Source: Casuarina equisetifolia (lineage: Eukaryota; Streptophyta; Magnoliopsida; Fagales; Casuarinaceae). From it: a stretch of 64,000 nucleotides of DNA. Location: the NCBI GenBank assembly GCA_028551475.1, contig CM052361.1, forward strand, positions 13,337,501 to 13,401,500. The letters are read 5' to 3'. The notes beneath the pieces are model-generated. The model saw only the letters and a list, made by a program, of their open reading frames with translations. It was not told where the DNA came from and searched no databases. The position numbers and the translations under genes are program-made. Numbering within the stretch: the first letter of the stretch is position 1; every line of letters starts with the position of its first letter. Below are positions 1 to 11,558 of the stretch, piece by piece.

Positions 1-2150
1 GTCCTCCAATCAAGGTTAGCAATACAGTTTCATATTTCCACTTATCTGCTTGAAGGTTAGTTCAAATGAATCAAATCTGTGTTTTCTGTCAATTTTGCAG
101 TTTATTTTTTTGTTGGGTTCAAATCACTTGGTCAGAAGACTGGGTTTGATCCGAATTATATGCTCTCTTTTTAGTACTCTTTTGGAATTTACTTTCACAA
201 TTAAATGATTTTACTTTTCTTAAAACATTATTTTCTCAAATTCTTGGAATGATGGAAACTAAAATGAAAGTGACTTATGCATCTTGCGTGGATCAATGAA
301 CCCTACTGTTCTGATCTGGTCCTGACCCAAGCTAATTTAATCTGTTGACTTAAGAAGGTATTGACCCAACGATCAAAAGTCGTATTAGATGTCCATTTGT
401 AATATTTATTTTGTTTAATAAAGTCATGTGTCAATTGTATGAATAATGGGGAGACCATGTAATTCAGACAATAGTTAGAGAGATCAAGTCTTTAGGAATT
501 TATTAACAAATTCTAGTCTTTAGAAGTTTAAGTTTGTCAGGATGACCTAGTCTGTAGGAGTTTGTTATTTATTTGTTTATTTTTTTTTTCTATCGGTAGG
601 ATTCTATGGGTAATTGGCTTACCTTTTACAAGATTGCTACGTAAAACTTCATGAGAAGGGAGAAAAAAAAACTATTTTATGCTTACGTATTTGGAAGTTG
701 GTATCCCTGGTATCCCAAAAAACAATCTATTTAGAAAATAGTTTCCCTCAAGAAACTATTGGAACTTTCCTTTTCTTTATTAACTATTCACAATACGTAA
801 GAACAAGAATACGAAAAAGAGAAGAGAGATCAGATTCTTTAGAAGCAAAAATATATTAAGTAATTTGAATTTAGATTGTAGAATCACTCGATTTCTTTCC
901 AAGGCTCATAACTTTGAGAACTAGAATTGGACATTCAAAGTAAGACTACATCCATTTTTTTCTGCGAGCTTCTATATTTAATCATCTTATTGTCAAAGTA
1001 GCAAATAGCCAAAGTTTCTAATAATTTCTTCCGGATTAGATCTATCTATAACTTGGAGTACGTTGAAAAACTTGAACACTTCTACAAAAAACTAGAGAAT
1101 AGGTCGTAAAAGAACTTGTTAAATTCAACCGAGTTAGAGCAGATCCTATGCTTAAGCAATCTTGCAAAAGGTCTACACTGTCCTGAGCCTTGCATTTGGC
1201 TTAATTATCTGCTTGAAGGATCTCACCAAAGATCAAGTTTGTTCTAAGTATTGGATCATCAATCCTGTAGTTGGGTGGCCTAAGTTTAAGAGCTATGGTT
1301 CAAAGTTATCCTTCTTGTGTTGCTCATCTTGCAACTTGCCAATCTTGATATTTTAAAATATTGGAGCAAGATTCTTATATTCTAATATTAAAGAAAGAAG
1401 AACATGAAATTGGAGAAGTTACTATTACCTGGATTGAAACAATGAATCAAAATTCAGCACCCAATTTTGTAATATGTGCATTATTCCTAGTGGAAGGACA
1501 TATTTGATATCCCAATCAGCGATGTCACGATGAAGATTCTTTAGATATTCATAGATTTTTATAAGACTTGCGTTGTTGGCCTCTAATCCATTTAGTCAAA
1601 AGTTGCGATTGGATTTTAATACTGTAAAAAGAAGTGGTTCGAATCATTCTCATAGTTGGCAATTGGAAGGAAAGCATGATTTGATGGGTTACAAGCTCCA
1701 AATCTGCAATTGATTCCCTATGATAAGGTCGACAAAGACGTTGATCGCTAAGCATATAGCTAGTGAGTTTTCATTCTTTTATTAAGAGAAATTTCAAGTA
1801 TTAGACGATAAAAACCTTTTTTTTTTTTTTACTACGTTCACAATTACATGGAAAACTTACCACAGTAAAAAGGTTTGGTTTGTAGGATACAATGAATTTA
1901 TTGAGTTGAAGTTATATTTAAAACCAATAATTAGGATTTTAATAGCCTCTAATAGAATAAATTAGTTAGTGTAAATAGGTCCAAAGTTCAATTCAAAAAC
2001 TAAGACTTAAGTTGAGGGGAACAAATCTATATTAAAACGGTACTTAAAGATCTCACCTTCGATTGTTAGATTACTCAATCATCATAGTTACAATTTCCGA
2101 AGATAATTTAAGAAAGAGGGATAGGTAGTGTGGTGTTTTATACACTTTTT
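1..2150. other. A+T-rich sequence, nothing recognisable
   Basis: No reading frame here resembles a protein I know, and the open frames are short and rich in Leu, Ile, Phe and Lys, as expected of A+T-rich noncoding DNA. I see no LTR ends, tRNA or clear tandem repeat. Given the nested retrotransposons that follow, it is probably older decayed repeat, but that is inference. Confidence 0.5.
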
Positions 2151-2159
2151 TATTGGTGC

Positions 2160-2715
2160 ATATATTAGGACTATGTCATACTTAAATCAAGGATTAAAAT
2201 ATCACGTGCAAATGTGATTAATCTAGTGTTAAGCCTTTGAGGTAAAACAAAAAGATCTAAATTGATTCAAAAGTTGAATCTCTTGTACTTTCTTATGATG
2301 GGAGGACCAATAAGCAAGGGAAATTCTTCAATCTCTTAAAAAAGAGAATGCCTTAAAGGGATAAAAGACCTTTAAGAAAAAAAGCCTCTAAATGCATAAA
2401 CACCAATTTATTAATTTCGAAGTTGTATGATGTTTACATATAGCTTGGTTGATAAATATAGTAATTGAATCTTTGTGAAATTGATAAACTATATATCAAG
2501 AGTAAAATCTTATCTAATAACTTAATGTAAAATATCCTTAAAAACTAAAATCTTATCTAATAACCTAATTGAATATAAAACAACCTTAACAATAGAATCT
2601 CATCTCTTATTATCTTTCCTTTTGATTGGTTTTTGATTTGCTATCCTCATTGGTCTTTGACTTAGTCTTCTTGATTTTTGGTTTTTGGTTTGGTGCATTT
2701 GACAATGTTAGAAAT
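2160..2715. repeat. LTR-like repeat, copy X1
   Basis: This block recurs in the same orientation further right as X2, which is now split into pieces at about 3600-4191, 15170-15290 and 17320-17490. Shared segments include the stretch near 2260-2310, the phrase around 2485-2510 reading agtaaaatcttatctaa, and the end segment with attggtctttga and tttggtgca motifs near 2650-2700. X1 holds a single copy of the unit that X2 has amplified into a 47-bp array. It is probably one LTR of an old element, with X2 as the other. The exact ends are not visible. Confidence 0.5.
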
Positions 2716-3590
2716 TTTCACACAATTCCTTGCACTTGAGATCAAGTATTAATAAGCATTCACACTAACCTAACATATTTAAAAAGGTCTAGACCAATAG
2801 AAAATCCTATGTCCTTTGTTATTGCTACACTAATTTTCAATTATTACAATTGCAATCCTTTAAAGGAGAAAGACTAAGGAACTCTCAGAACTTAACTTTG
2901 TAATACTATTCAAATAATCCAACACTTGGTTATAGTGTTACATAAGTTTTTGATTATACATATTTTATGGACAACTTAAAGGCCTATTTATAGGCCTTCC
3001 AAGTTATGACACTTGGTTTCCCAGCCTATGTTGGACCTTATCTATGTGGCTTTTATTTATAGGACTACAAGTCTTCATATTTTTCTTCCCTAACCCATGT
3101 GAGACTTATTTGAGATTTTAAGGAATCCCTAACAGACAATGTTGCACCCACAAAAGCAACCTTATCCTTAAGATTTAAGTCCAAAAATTATGGATGGAGT
3201 CACATGAGCTAATGTTAGGCGGCTTTAGACCTTTACTTTTTAATCGATGTGCGTGTGGGAAGCAATTGGCAGCAAACACATGGGCACTCATCCTTTTCTT
3301 TTGTTAGCTAGTTTCTGGCCAGGTTGAAAGTGGTGGTGCAAGGCCATTCCATTCTTCCTTACCTTTTTCTACTTGAACCCATTCCCTTTTCCTACTTGTA
3401 AAAAACCTTACATATTTCTCTAAGTTCCACTTTGAAGTATCTAATTTCCAACTAGAAGCACTTAAGATTTACTTAGAAATGGCTACACATAACCTTCAAG
3501 TATTCTTTTATTATGACCAAACTATTGTGCAAATCTATCTGGTTATGACTTTAGCTAGTTATTGCTTCCTTTAGTAAGCCTTTACCACAA
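2716..3590. other. Spacer between the two X copies, no coding
   Basis: There is no credible protein here. A near-palindrome at 2979-2998 (arms aaggccta and taggcctt) surrounds a TATAAATAG-like string on the minus strand. This looks like the core promoter of a decayed LTR read leftward. I cannot set its ends. Confidence 0.35.
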
Positions 3591-3599
3591 GATCATTAT

Positions 3600-4191
3600 C
3601 TTTAATACCATTTTGTCATGTGTAAACATGATTGTCTTAAATAAATTATCTAAATTGGTTTAAAAGTTAAGTGTCTTAAACTTTCTTATAATAAAAAGGT
3701 TTATAGGCTCAATCTAAAAGTTAGCTTAAAAGTTAATGAATACTTATTTTATTTAAGCTTTTCCACAAGGGATCATACTTGTAGTGTGAAACTTTCATCC
3801 TATACACATGTCCTTACACACCAAGTGACATTGGGCTTGATTCATATGGGCTAGAGCATATTCCACCTAGGCTTTGATACCATATTAGAAGATTTAAGAC
3901 TGAACCCAAAAGTTAGATGATCTTTATGTATTACTTGATCAATATTTATAGTAATCAAGCCTTTTTGAAGTTAGCAACTACTTAGTTGATATTTATAGTA
4001 ATCAAGCCTCTATGAAGCTAACAACTACTTGGACAATATTTATTGTAATCAAGCCATTGCAAAGTTAACAACTCTTTGATGATATTTATAATAATTTTTC
4101 TTTTGCAAAGTTGACAACTACTTGGTAAATATTTATATTAATCAAGCCTTTGCAAAGTTAACAACTACTTGGTTGATATTTATAGTGATTA
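3600..4191. repeat. LTR-like repeat copy X2, left part
   Basis: Its first 110 bases match X1 near 2200-2310. The right part consists of a 47-bp tandem array. The sequence stops abruptly at the left end of the gypsy element (4192) and resumes on the other side at 15170 with the same unit (aatcaagccttt...). The gypsy element therefore landed inside X2. Confidence 0.55.
3942..4191. repeat. 47-bp tandem repeat, five units plus a partial
   Basis: The string atattta marks unit starts at 3942, 3989, 4036, 4082, 4129 and 4176, giving spacings of 47, 47, 46, 47 and 47. Each unit has the form atatttatagtaatcaagcc followed by tttgcaaagttaacaactacttggttg, with scattered differences. Units directly abut with no unique spacers, so this is a minisatellite and not a CRISPR array. 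X1 carries only one unit, so the array is a local expansion. Confidence 0.85.
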
Positions 4192-4690
4192 TGATGTGGA
4201 TCTAGCAGTTAGATTGAGCAAGCTTTGTTTGGGGTTAAGGCAAGTAGGTTGTTTTTCTAAGTTTTGAAGATATTTTGTAAGGAAGATTGTTTTTAGGTAG
4301 GAAAGGGAAACAAAAATAATAGTTGTCAAGATATACTTTGAGACATAAAAGATATGTCATCAATTAAGGAGGTACTCCACAACCAATCTTTGACAAACAT
4401 TAGATAAACAAACAATTTATGGTTTTTTATTTCTCTAAAAAACAACTATACTTACAATTGAAATGACTCACCTTTTAAATAGGGAACTAAACCTAACTTT
4501 AAGTAAATACAGACAAATTAGGATTCCTTAACAACTAAGGAAACTAAGACAAATCAAGGTTTAAATAATTAAGGAAAACCCAAACAATAAAATCATCTCT
4601 AACAATAAAGAAACCCTAAATTAAGAACTTAATGACAATTTTAGAAAACCCCTAAACATTAATTAAGAGATCCTAAACTCCTAATTATAG
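4192..4690 (-). repeat. Truncated 3' LTR of the gypsy element
   Basis: This aligns by eye with the first 500 or so bases (plus-strand sense) of the 14463-15169 LTR. Shared stretches include tgatgtggat at the left edge, the aggtaggaa-like tract and aactaaacctaact. It lacks the last 160 or so bases of the full LTR and abuts integrase sequence directly, so the LTR start and the end of pol were lost in one deletion. Confidence 0.65.
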
Positions 4691-4699
4691 GCATCATTA

Positions 4700-5276
4700 G
4701 TCTTATGGCATAGGGTGAAGTGTGTCATCTTAGAAAACCAATCTACTACTATCATGATGCCGTCTTTTTCTCTTTAATTTTTGGAAATGTCATAATGAAA
4801 TCCAAGCTTAATTCTTCTCATGGTTGGTTGTAATTGGTAAAGGAATGTAAGGTCTTGGCTTAAAATGACTTTTTGCCTTTTGACATATACCACATCTAGA
4901 AATGATAGCTTAGACATCTTCCCATATTTTTCGCCAATGGAAATGCTTCTTGAGAATCTTCAAGGTCTTGTGAATCCCAAAATGACCAATCAAACCTCTT
5001 TCATATGACTTATTCACTAGCAATTCTCTCAAGCAACACTTTGAAACACATAAATTCCCTTTGAAGAGAAACCTTCATGAACCATATAATCTCCATTGGT
5101 ACCTGTAGCACATTTTGCCACGAGTAAAGACATATCCAAATCCTTAAGATAATGTTCCTTCATAAGCTAAAAACCAAATACTTTAGTATTTAAAGTAACA
5201 AGCAACGAGTACCTTCTAGGTAATGCATCTATAACAACATTAGCCACACCTAGTTTATAATGGGAAATAAATGAGA
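4700..5276 (-). pseudogene. Gypsy RNase H end and integrase N-terminal fragment
   Basis: Minus-strand translation gives a recognisable sequence with two in-frame stops: a segment like N-V-V-I-D-A-L-P-R-R (the end of RNase H, usually ADALSRR), then an L-R-E-L-L block. This is followed by G-H-F-G-I-H-K-T-L, H-F-H-W and C-G-I-C-Q-K-A-K-S, which is the HHCC zinc-binding domain of gypsy integrase. The catalytic core that should follow is missing because the truncated LTR begins at about 4690. Confidence 0.75.
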
Positions 5277-5281
5277 ATGAT

Positions 5282-6018
5282 TGATGCGAATGTTATGGTG
5301 GGCTTGAGCGAGCTTGGGTTTAGAAAATATGTAAAAATCATTTTTTTGGTGTTTTGGTTTTTTTGTGGGAAAAAGTGAGTGTTTGGTAGGGAGGAAGGGG
5401 AAAAAAATGAAAATAGGAATAATCAAAATAAAAGGATAGATGCCAACAAGCTCCAAGACGTAAAGGCAACGCCACTAGTCAAGGAGGTGTTCCACCACCA
5501 ATCCCTGGCAAGAATTGGATAAAGGATGCAAAAGTTGATCACATAACTTTGGGGTTTCTATTCTTTGGAAAAAACTCTCTTACAATTAAAACAATGCTCC
5601 CTTTAAATAGGCAGCTAAACCTAATTCTAGAAGGATCTTGATAAATCAAGAATCCTTATAATTAAGAAAGTCTTAACAAATCTGGATTATGACAAATAAG
5701 GAATCCTAGACAAATCAGAAATCTGACAAGTATGGAAACCTAGATAAATCAGGAATCTAGACAATTATAGAAAACCAAACAAAAGGAAATATTCTCAAAC
5801 AATAAATTAAACCTAAGAAATTAAGGACTCAACAATTATTTAGGAAACCCCCCATATTAAAGCCTGCAGAGATGCTATGGAATATTTTTGGGCTGCTTCT
5901 TCAACCTTGGCCTTCTTGGACCCATTGGATTATGTTGTGACCCAAGCAAGTATAAATTGTCAAACTTAACATATGGGCTGGACTAAGAGCTTGGGTTGAC
6001 GTAGTTGCTCCCACATCA
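5282..6018 (-). mobile_element. Solo gypsy LTR with ATGAT target-site duplication
   Basis: The unit begins TGATGCG and ends CCACATCA (TG...CA), is 737 bp long and is flanked by atgat on both sides (5277-5281 and 6019-6023). It splits the RNase H and integrase coding of the older gypsy element. No internal region is attached, so this is a solo LTR left by recombination between the two LTRs of a complete insertion. It belongs to the same LTR family as 12378-13139, in the opposite orientation. The promoter-like strings and gene sense are on the minus strand. Confidence 0.85.
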
Positions 6019-6023
6019 ATGAT

Positions 6024-6562
6024 TGGAGAAATTCTACCCATTTTGCATGCCATGGGTTAAGCTTATGCTGGCCATTCAAGAATTTCAAAGCTGGGTCATT
6101 TGAATGCTGAACAAACTACCTAGGTTTTAAGTACTAACTCCAATGATCTAAATCCCTTATATTACATAAAACTCCTTATCATTAGTGAAGTAGTTCTTTT
6201 TGCATCCATTAAGCTTCTTACTAAAATAAGCTAATCCCTTATACCAATACCACTAGTATCATATTCCATTCAAAGATCTTATCAAAGTCCAGTAATGTAA
6301 TAATTGGAGTTTAAACAACCTTTTCTTAATCACCCTTAAAACTTCATATGCTTCCTTTGCCCACCCAAAAACACTTCTTTTCATACTTTAAGTAATGGGA
6401 GTCATAATGGTACTAAAGTTGGAGACAAACCATCGATAGAATAAAGTAAAGCCATGAAAACTCCTAACCTTAGTGGTGGAATTAGGCTTGGGCTAGGACT
6501 TAATTGCCTCTACCTTGGATTGATAAACTATAATACCTTCCTTTGACACCATATATCCAAGG
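6024..6562 (-). pseudogene. Gypsy RT-connection and RNase H fragment
   Basis: Minus-strand translation from the right gives L-G-Y-M-V-S-K-E-G-I, then K-V-E-A-I-K-S, V-R-S-F-H-G-F and F-Y-R-W-F-V-S-N-F-S-T-I, the hallmark connection segment after Ty3/gypsy reverse transcriptase. Near 6190-6240 come D-T-S-G-I-G-I and a K-L-N-G-A-K-R-N-Y-like remnant of RNase H. Stops and frameshifts are frequent. It continues the RT fragment at 9453-10300, from which it is separated by the 6568-9447 insertion. Confidence 0.75.
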
Positions 6563-6567
6563 AACAC

Positions 6568-9447
6568 TGTTGGGTTTTATGGCTTAACAAGAAGGGGGGG
6601 TTGAATTGTTCTTATACCGAAATATTCTTTTCAACAATTCTAATCAATTACTTTAGCAATTTATATGATAATATGCAATCAAATAGAAATATTTAATCAA
6701 ATAGAGAGCAAGAGAATCAACACCCAATTTACCACAGTGGTTCGGCACTCTACCTTAGAGTCCTACGTCCACCATTTTCTTCTTCAATCCAACCGATTGA
6801 AGTCACCTTTACTCAACCTGATTAGGAGAATACGTTCTCCCTAATCCAAATAATTCATTCTCAAAGGAATTATTTAGTCCGAATACAAATAATGATCAAA
6901 AGATCATATACAATAGCAAATCCCCAAATAATATGTTAGTTTATGGGATATTATTGATTAGAGGAGCTATTCAAACAAATATATTAAGATACAAAGCTCC
7001 TATCATGAAATTCCCAATTTGGAGAAATTAGGGTTTCAGATTTTCCTCAAGATTTATGTGTAGAAAATGACTATAAGTGAAATCAACACATAAATAATGT
7101 TATACAAGCTATGATTGATGATATTATCAAAGATTAAATCGAATAGTCGAATATCACCGAAAGCTTATGAATGATAACTCTATTTTTATAGAGTTATTTT
7201 ACCTATTTTAGGCAATAAATAACTTTAATAATTATGAGAAAACATTTGAACTCTTCTTTATTTACCTAAATTTATCTTGTTTATGTAGCACAAGGAGGCA
7301 AGGAGATAAGAGATGAACATGGAGAACCTGATGCTTATTGTATGTCAAAATTGTAATATCAAGATCAAGAGAGTCAAGATGGGCTTGGGCTTGGGCTTTG
7401 AATGATTGTTATTAGATTTTATTGTTATTGGGTTTTCTAAATAATTAGAAAACCTAATCATATTAAGAGTTCAAAGCCTAATTAAATTAAGAGTTCAAAA
7501 CCCAATTGTTTTAGATCTCTAAAACCCAATTCTACTAGGATAAGAGTAGGTCTAAACCTAAACCCTATTTAAGAGAAGAGAGGAGGCAAAAGAAAGGAGA
7601 GGAGGAAATTGAGCACAACTTAAGAAAGAGGCCAAGAATTCAAGGTTTTCTTGAAGAGAAGACAAAAAGGGTGACAAACTTCTTGTTCTTGGATTCAAGA
7701 TGCATTTTTTTATTTCTTATTACTATTCTTCCTTATTATTTCTTTATGTTTTAGTTTATTTTTGTTAGAGCTATGATGTAACCTAATTATGATGGTATGA
7801 ATCTTATGATTATTATGTTTTGCAATATATTTTGTTTATGTGAAGTTACATATTATTGTATTTAATGCTTTTAAGTGATTAGCTACCACTTGAACGATTT
7901 AATTTGCATGTTTGAGACCGATAGGAGATGATATGCAGTTGCTTCTTGTAATATATAACCATAAATTAAATATGGATAGACATATACCATGTTATTTGTG
8001 TGGCTTTTGGTATAAACTGGGAATGTTCATGATCCTAATGCATTTGGTTTGTTTCAATTCATATAGAGATATAGTGAATTAATAAACTAAGTAGGTTTGC
8101 TATACCTAGACATAGGATAGTAAATAAATTAGGAAGTTCCGCCATCACATAGATATTATCCCTTTTGTAAGCACAAATAATCAATATTAATACATAGTAA
8201 TTATGGTGAAATCATATGCTCTAACATATTTCTTGTATTTAGTTTTCTTAGATTTAGTTAGTTAATCTATCATCTATCAATTTGATTTGCTAAATAAATT
8301 CTAGGAGTTGTTCACTGTTAGTAATTAATTGGTTTAGTAATCACCAATCTCTGTGGTACGATATCTTTCTTATCATTATATTATTTGTTCGACATGTTCA
8401 CTTGCATTTAGATTTCACTAAACAATGAACCACCGAATGATGTATGATCTTGAATCAAATGGTAAGTAAGCTGAGTACAGTATCTTCACAAAGAGAATGC
8501 TTCAAATAAATGTCAATTATCAAGAGAAAATGTTCACATACACATCTTCTTTAAATAGAAGTAGATCTAGGGTTTTCTTTTTGAATCAAACCTTAACTGT
8601 AGCCTTCTTCCCATTAGGAATAGTAGACTATCCATAAAATCAACCTCATTCAACCTTTTGATTCGAAATTTGACCATTCTGACAGCTTGTCTCCTCTAAA
8701 TTTATCTCGTTGAAGCTTCGGCGCTTGAGAGAAATGAAGGCAGCGTCAGGGAGAGAATGAAGCGGCTAGGGCATAACCCTTCGAGGGATAAGCATCTCTT
8801 ATGTGCCCTTAAGTGAGACGACGTCGTAGCCAGCAAGCGTATCAAGGAAGCCTCTGATGTGATCAAGACGACACCGTAACAGGAAGCCTCTGATAATGAT
8901 CAAGATGACGCTGTAACATGAAGCCTCTGATAATGATCAAGATGACATCGTAACATGAACGGGATCAGGTAGGCTGATGTGAACTTGGGCCGCACCTATA
9001 TTCTCACAATCTAATAGCAAAAGTCCAATACAATAATAACATATATTTAGCATGTATATCCAATCCATTATCAATACGTTTGTAATGTATTGCATATATT
9101 GAATTTGAGCAAATATATTGTTCTTACAATTTCACCAAACCAAGTATCATATTCCTAAGATAAAATATATTCAAGTATATTTCATATTTCTTGAAGAATT
9201 ATTTAAATAATCAATACATTCAAATAATCAACGTTTATTTGAATATATGTCACAAATACTTTAAGAATATATTTTGTGAGGAAATGTAGGAACCTAGTTA
9301 CTTTATAATATTATTAATTGATATTATAATTTGTACACCTTTTACTTCCTATAGTTTTTCCTTTTTGCACATTTAGAAAAACATAATTTGAGAATTGATA
9401 TTTACAAGAAAATATTTTCAGTCACAACAAAACCCTATTTTCCAACA
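6568..9447. mobile_element. ORF-less LTR-like insertion, AACAC duplication
   Basis: The element starts TGTTGGGTTTTATGGC, ends CCCTATTTTCCAACA and is flanked by aacac at 6563-6567 and 9448-9452. It interrupts gypsy pol exactly within the VFLG motif. It contains no coding sequence. The short inverted ends, 5-bp duplication and lack of genes fit a large solo LTR or a nonautonomous LTR element. The opening with a G-run followed by ttgaattg resembles large copia (SIRE/Maximus-type) LTRs, but that assignment is a guess. An Athila-type LTR of about 1.1 kb is inserted within it. Related copies are at 11559-13821 and 15558-17093. Confidence 0.75.
7300..8424 (+). repeat. Athila-type gypsy LTR nested in the 6568-9447 element
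   Basis: The stretch from about 7740 to 8424 matches 21900-22560 closely by eye. Shared landmarks include ttgttagagct, tgtaacttaattat-like, ggtatgaat and the terminal cacttgcat...ttcac strings. In the second copy the LTR is followed by an Athila-like primer-binding region. Here it stops at ...aaaca (8424) and the host element resumes, so it is a solo LTR. The left end is uncertain (7284-7320) and I could not fix a target-site duplication. Confidence 0.55.
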
Positions 9448-9452
9448 AACAC

Positions 9453-10300
9453 AACATTAAAGGAAACAAATTCACGCTTTTGCAAACTAGGGGGAAAAAA
9501 ATTCTCTTAATGCATCAAACATTTGCCTTAAATGATCTAAATAGTCCCTTTCACATTTACTATAAATAGAGATATTATCAAAATAAACTACAACAAATTT
9601 ACTAAGAAAGAGAAAAAGTACCTCATTCATCAATTGCATGAAGGTATTAGGTGCATTAGAAAGGCTAAATGACATAATCATCTACTTATACAAACCTCCT
9701 TTTGTTTTGAAAGTTGTGTTCCATTTATCTTATTCTCTCAATTACATTTGATGGTGGCCATTCCTTAGTTTGGAAAAAATGATGGCTCTATATAGCTAAT
9801 CTAGCATGACATTAAGCCTTGGAATAAGATAGTTATATTTGATGGTGATGTTTTTAATGACTCTACTATTTATGCATATCCAAAAAGAACCATCCTTTTT
9901 TGGTGCTAACAAGGTTGGAACCAAACATGGACTTATACTTTCCTTATAAACCCTCGACCAAACAATTCATCTACCTGCCTTTGTAGTTCCCTGGCCTATT
10001 TAGGATTGCATCTGTAAATTGCTTTTTTGTGTAAGGATAGACCTAGAAGTACCTCTCTATGGTGCTCTATTCCCCTTAATGGTGGTAAACCTCATACAAA
10101 GTCATTGGAAATATATTACCAAATTCAATTAGGAGTAGCTATATAAGAGGATGTGGGTCACTCACCCTCACCCTCACAGTTTCTTTCCCTTAGCTACAAG
10201 TAATGCAAAGATAGGTTTGTATTTTTGGATGGCCTTTTCCACTTGGGTTTCACTTAGGAACATATTCTTTTTTCCTTCTACCCTATATAGTGTTTGGTGT
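9453..10300 (-). pseudogene. Gypsy reverse transcriptase fragment
   Basis: Minus-strand reading shows an M-S-P-C-L-V-P-T-L-L-A-P-K-K-D-like block near 9900-9960, decayed R-V-I-K-N-I-T-I-K-Y, then S-N-A-P-N-T-F-M-Q-L-M-N-E-V and K-F-V-V-V-Y-F-D-N-I. The catalytic YFDD box of Ty3/gypsy RT is thus YFDN, which would inactivate the enzyme. The next segment (H-L-R-Q-M-F-D-A-L-R-E) is conserved up to the insertion boundary at 9452. Confidence 0.8.
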
Positions 10301-10435
10301 ATTTAGGTGGGACTAACTAGGGCTAAAGTTATAAGTTTCTCACCAATCTAGAAGGAGTAAGTGTTCATTTTACCATCATACTTAGCACTCCTATCATATT
10401 GCCATGACTTGCCAAACAGCAAATTGCAAGCATTC

Positions 10436-10651
10436 TTAAAATATAAGATAACAAGTAACCTGATCAATATAAGGCTTACCAATGGAAAATGTAAGTAGGA
10501 CTTGTTGTGAAACATGAAAATGACTCCTTTGCCTTAACCATTGTATTGTATAAGGATGTGGATGAATTGATGTAGGCAAGTTCAACTTCTCTACAAGAAT
10601 TGTAGAAACCACATTAGCATAACTCACAATATCAATAATAACAAAACACAT
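10436..10651 (-). pseudogene. Gypsy aspartic protease fragment
   Basis: The minus-strand frame reads I-I-D-I-V-S-Y-A-N-V, then L-V-E-K-L-N-L-P-T, a P-H-P-Y-T-I-Q-W-L block and Q-V-L-L-T-F-S-I-G-K. This matches the plant gypsy retropepsin layout, in which the active site is I-I-D-S-G-S-x-x-N-V. The Asp survives, but the Ser-Gly that follow are Ile-Val, so the active site is broken. Confidence 0.75.
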
Positions 10652-10849
10652 TTTTCTATTGATTGTGTATTGAGTTTAAAAGATGGTTTCTCTTTGCTCT
10701 TCATATGGACTAACAAGGGCATGCAAGGCTTAACAAAGAATGAGCATGCTTCCATAATTAGCTTGCTCAATGATCTCATTCTCTTCCTTTAGTTTAAGCT
10801 TAGGCTTATCATCCTCAAACTCCTATTTATAATAGGCTTCATCAATCTC

Positions 10850-11553
10850 TTCAATTTCTTTTATAGTAATCACTTTCCTAATTGGACAAATAGATTGTAA
10901 GTGACCGTATCCTTCACATTTAAAGTACTTTCATTCCTTGGGATCTTGCTTTACAAAATTGGGTTTCTCCTTTGAAATTAACCTAACTTTTTCTTTGCCT
11001 CTCTCCTTGCTAATAATCTTAAGTTTACTGTACAATGAAGGATCCTTGTAGAAATTAGTCCTTTTAACATAAGACCTTAAGCCCATGCCGTTCATGTTGA
11101 AAGGTTGAGATCCAGTATTCTTTAAGGCCCTCCTTTGCCTCTTTACTTTGATGATTAGCTTGCAAACATCATAAAAAAAAAAAGCAATAAGATTGCAGTT
11201 ATTCTATGTTAGATATCTCAAACTTCAAGCCCTTAAGAAATCATGCTATAGTGGACTCCCTTAGGCTCCAATAACTCAAACCTTATCATGAGTGTTTCAA
11301 ATTCCACAATGTACTCCCCCATAATTCATCACCTTGCTTGAGAACATCTATCTTGCAATAGACATCTTGTTTGTAATTATTTGGTAAGAATCATTTTTTG
11401 AGCAATTTTTTCTAATTTTCCCATAAATAAACCTTCTCCTTACTATCTCAATCTCTTTATTTCTTAACATTCTCCAACCATAAAGAAGCATATTCTTTAA
11501 GTTGAAAAAAGCTACATTATAAATTTTTTATCATAAAAAAATTCATTAGGGTC
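10850..11553 (-). pseudogene. Gypsy gag C-terminal part with zinc knuckle
   Basis: On the minus strand near 10930-10870 is Y-F-K-C-E-G-Y-G-H-L-Q-S-I-C, a CCHC knuckle whose first Cys has become Tyr. Further upstream (11540-11340) the frame starts D-P-N-E-F-F at the insertion boundary and decays into gag capsid-like sequence with several frameshifts. It is continuous with the gag piece at 13827-14100 once the 11559-13821 insertion is removed. Confidence 0.65.
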
Positions 11554-11558
11554 AAGAG

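Noticed and set aside
1630..1650. A tRNA T-arm-like string (ggttcgaatc)
   Set aside because: No acceptor stem, D-arm or anticodon arm can be folded at the right distances.
3942..4191. CRISPR-like spaced repeats
   Set aside because: The 47-bp units abut with no unique spacers, and the DNA is plant nuclear, so it is a minisatellite.
5250..5456. A 68-codon minus-strand frame and its look-alike at 12951-13139
   Set aside because: Both lie in the same part of the solo LTRs, and the similarity comes from the repeat and not from a gene.
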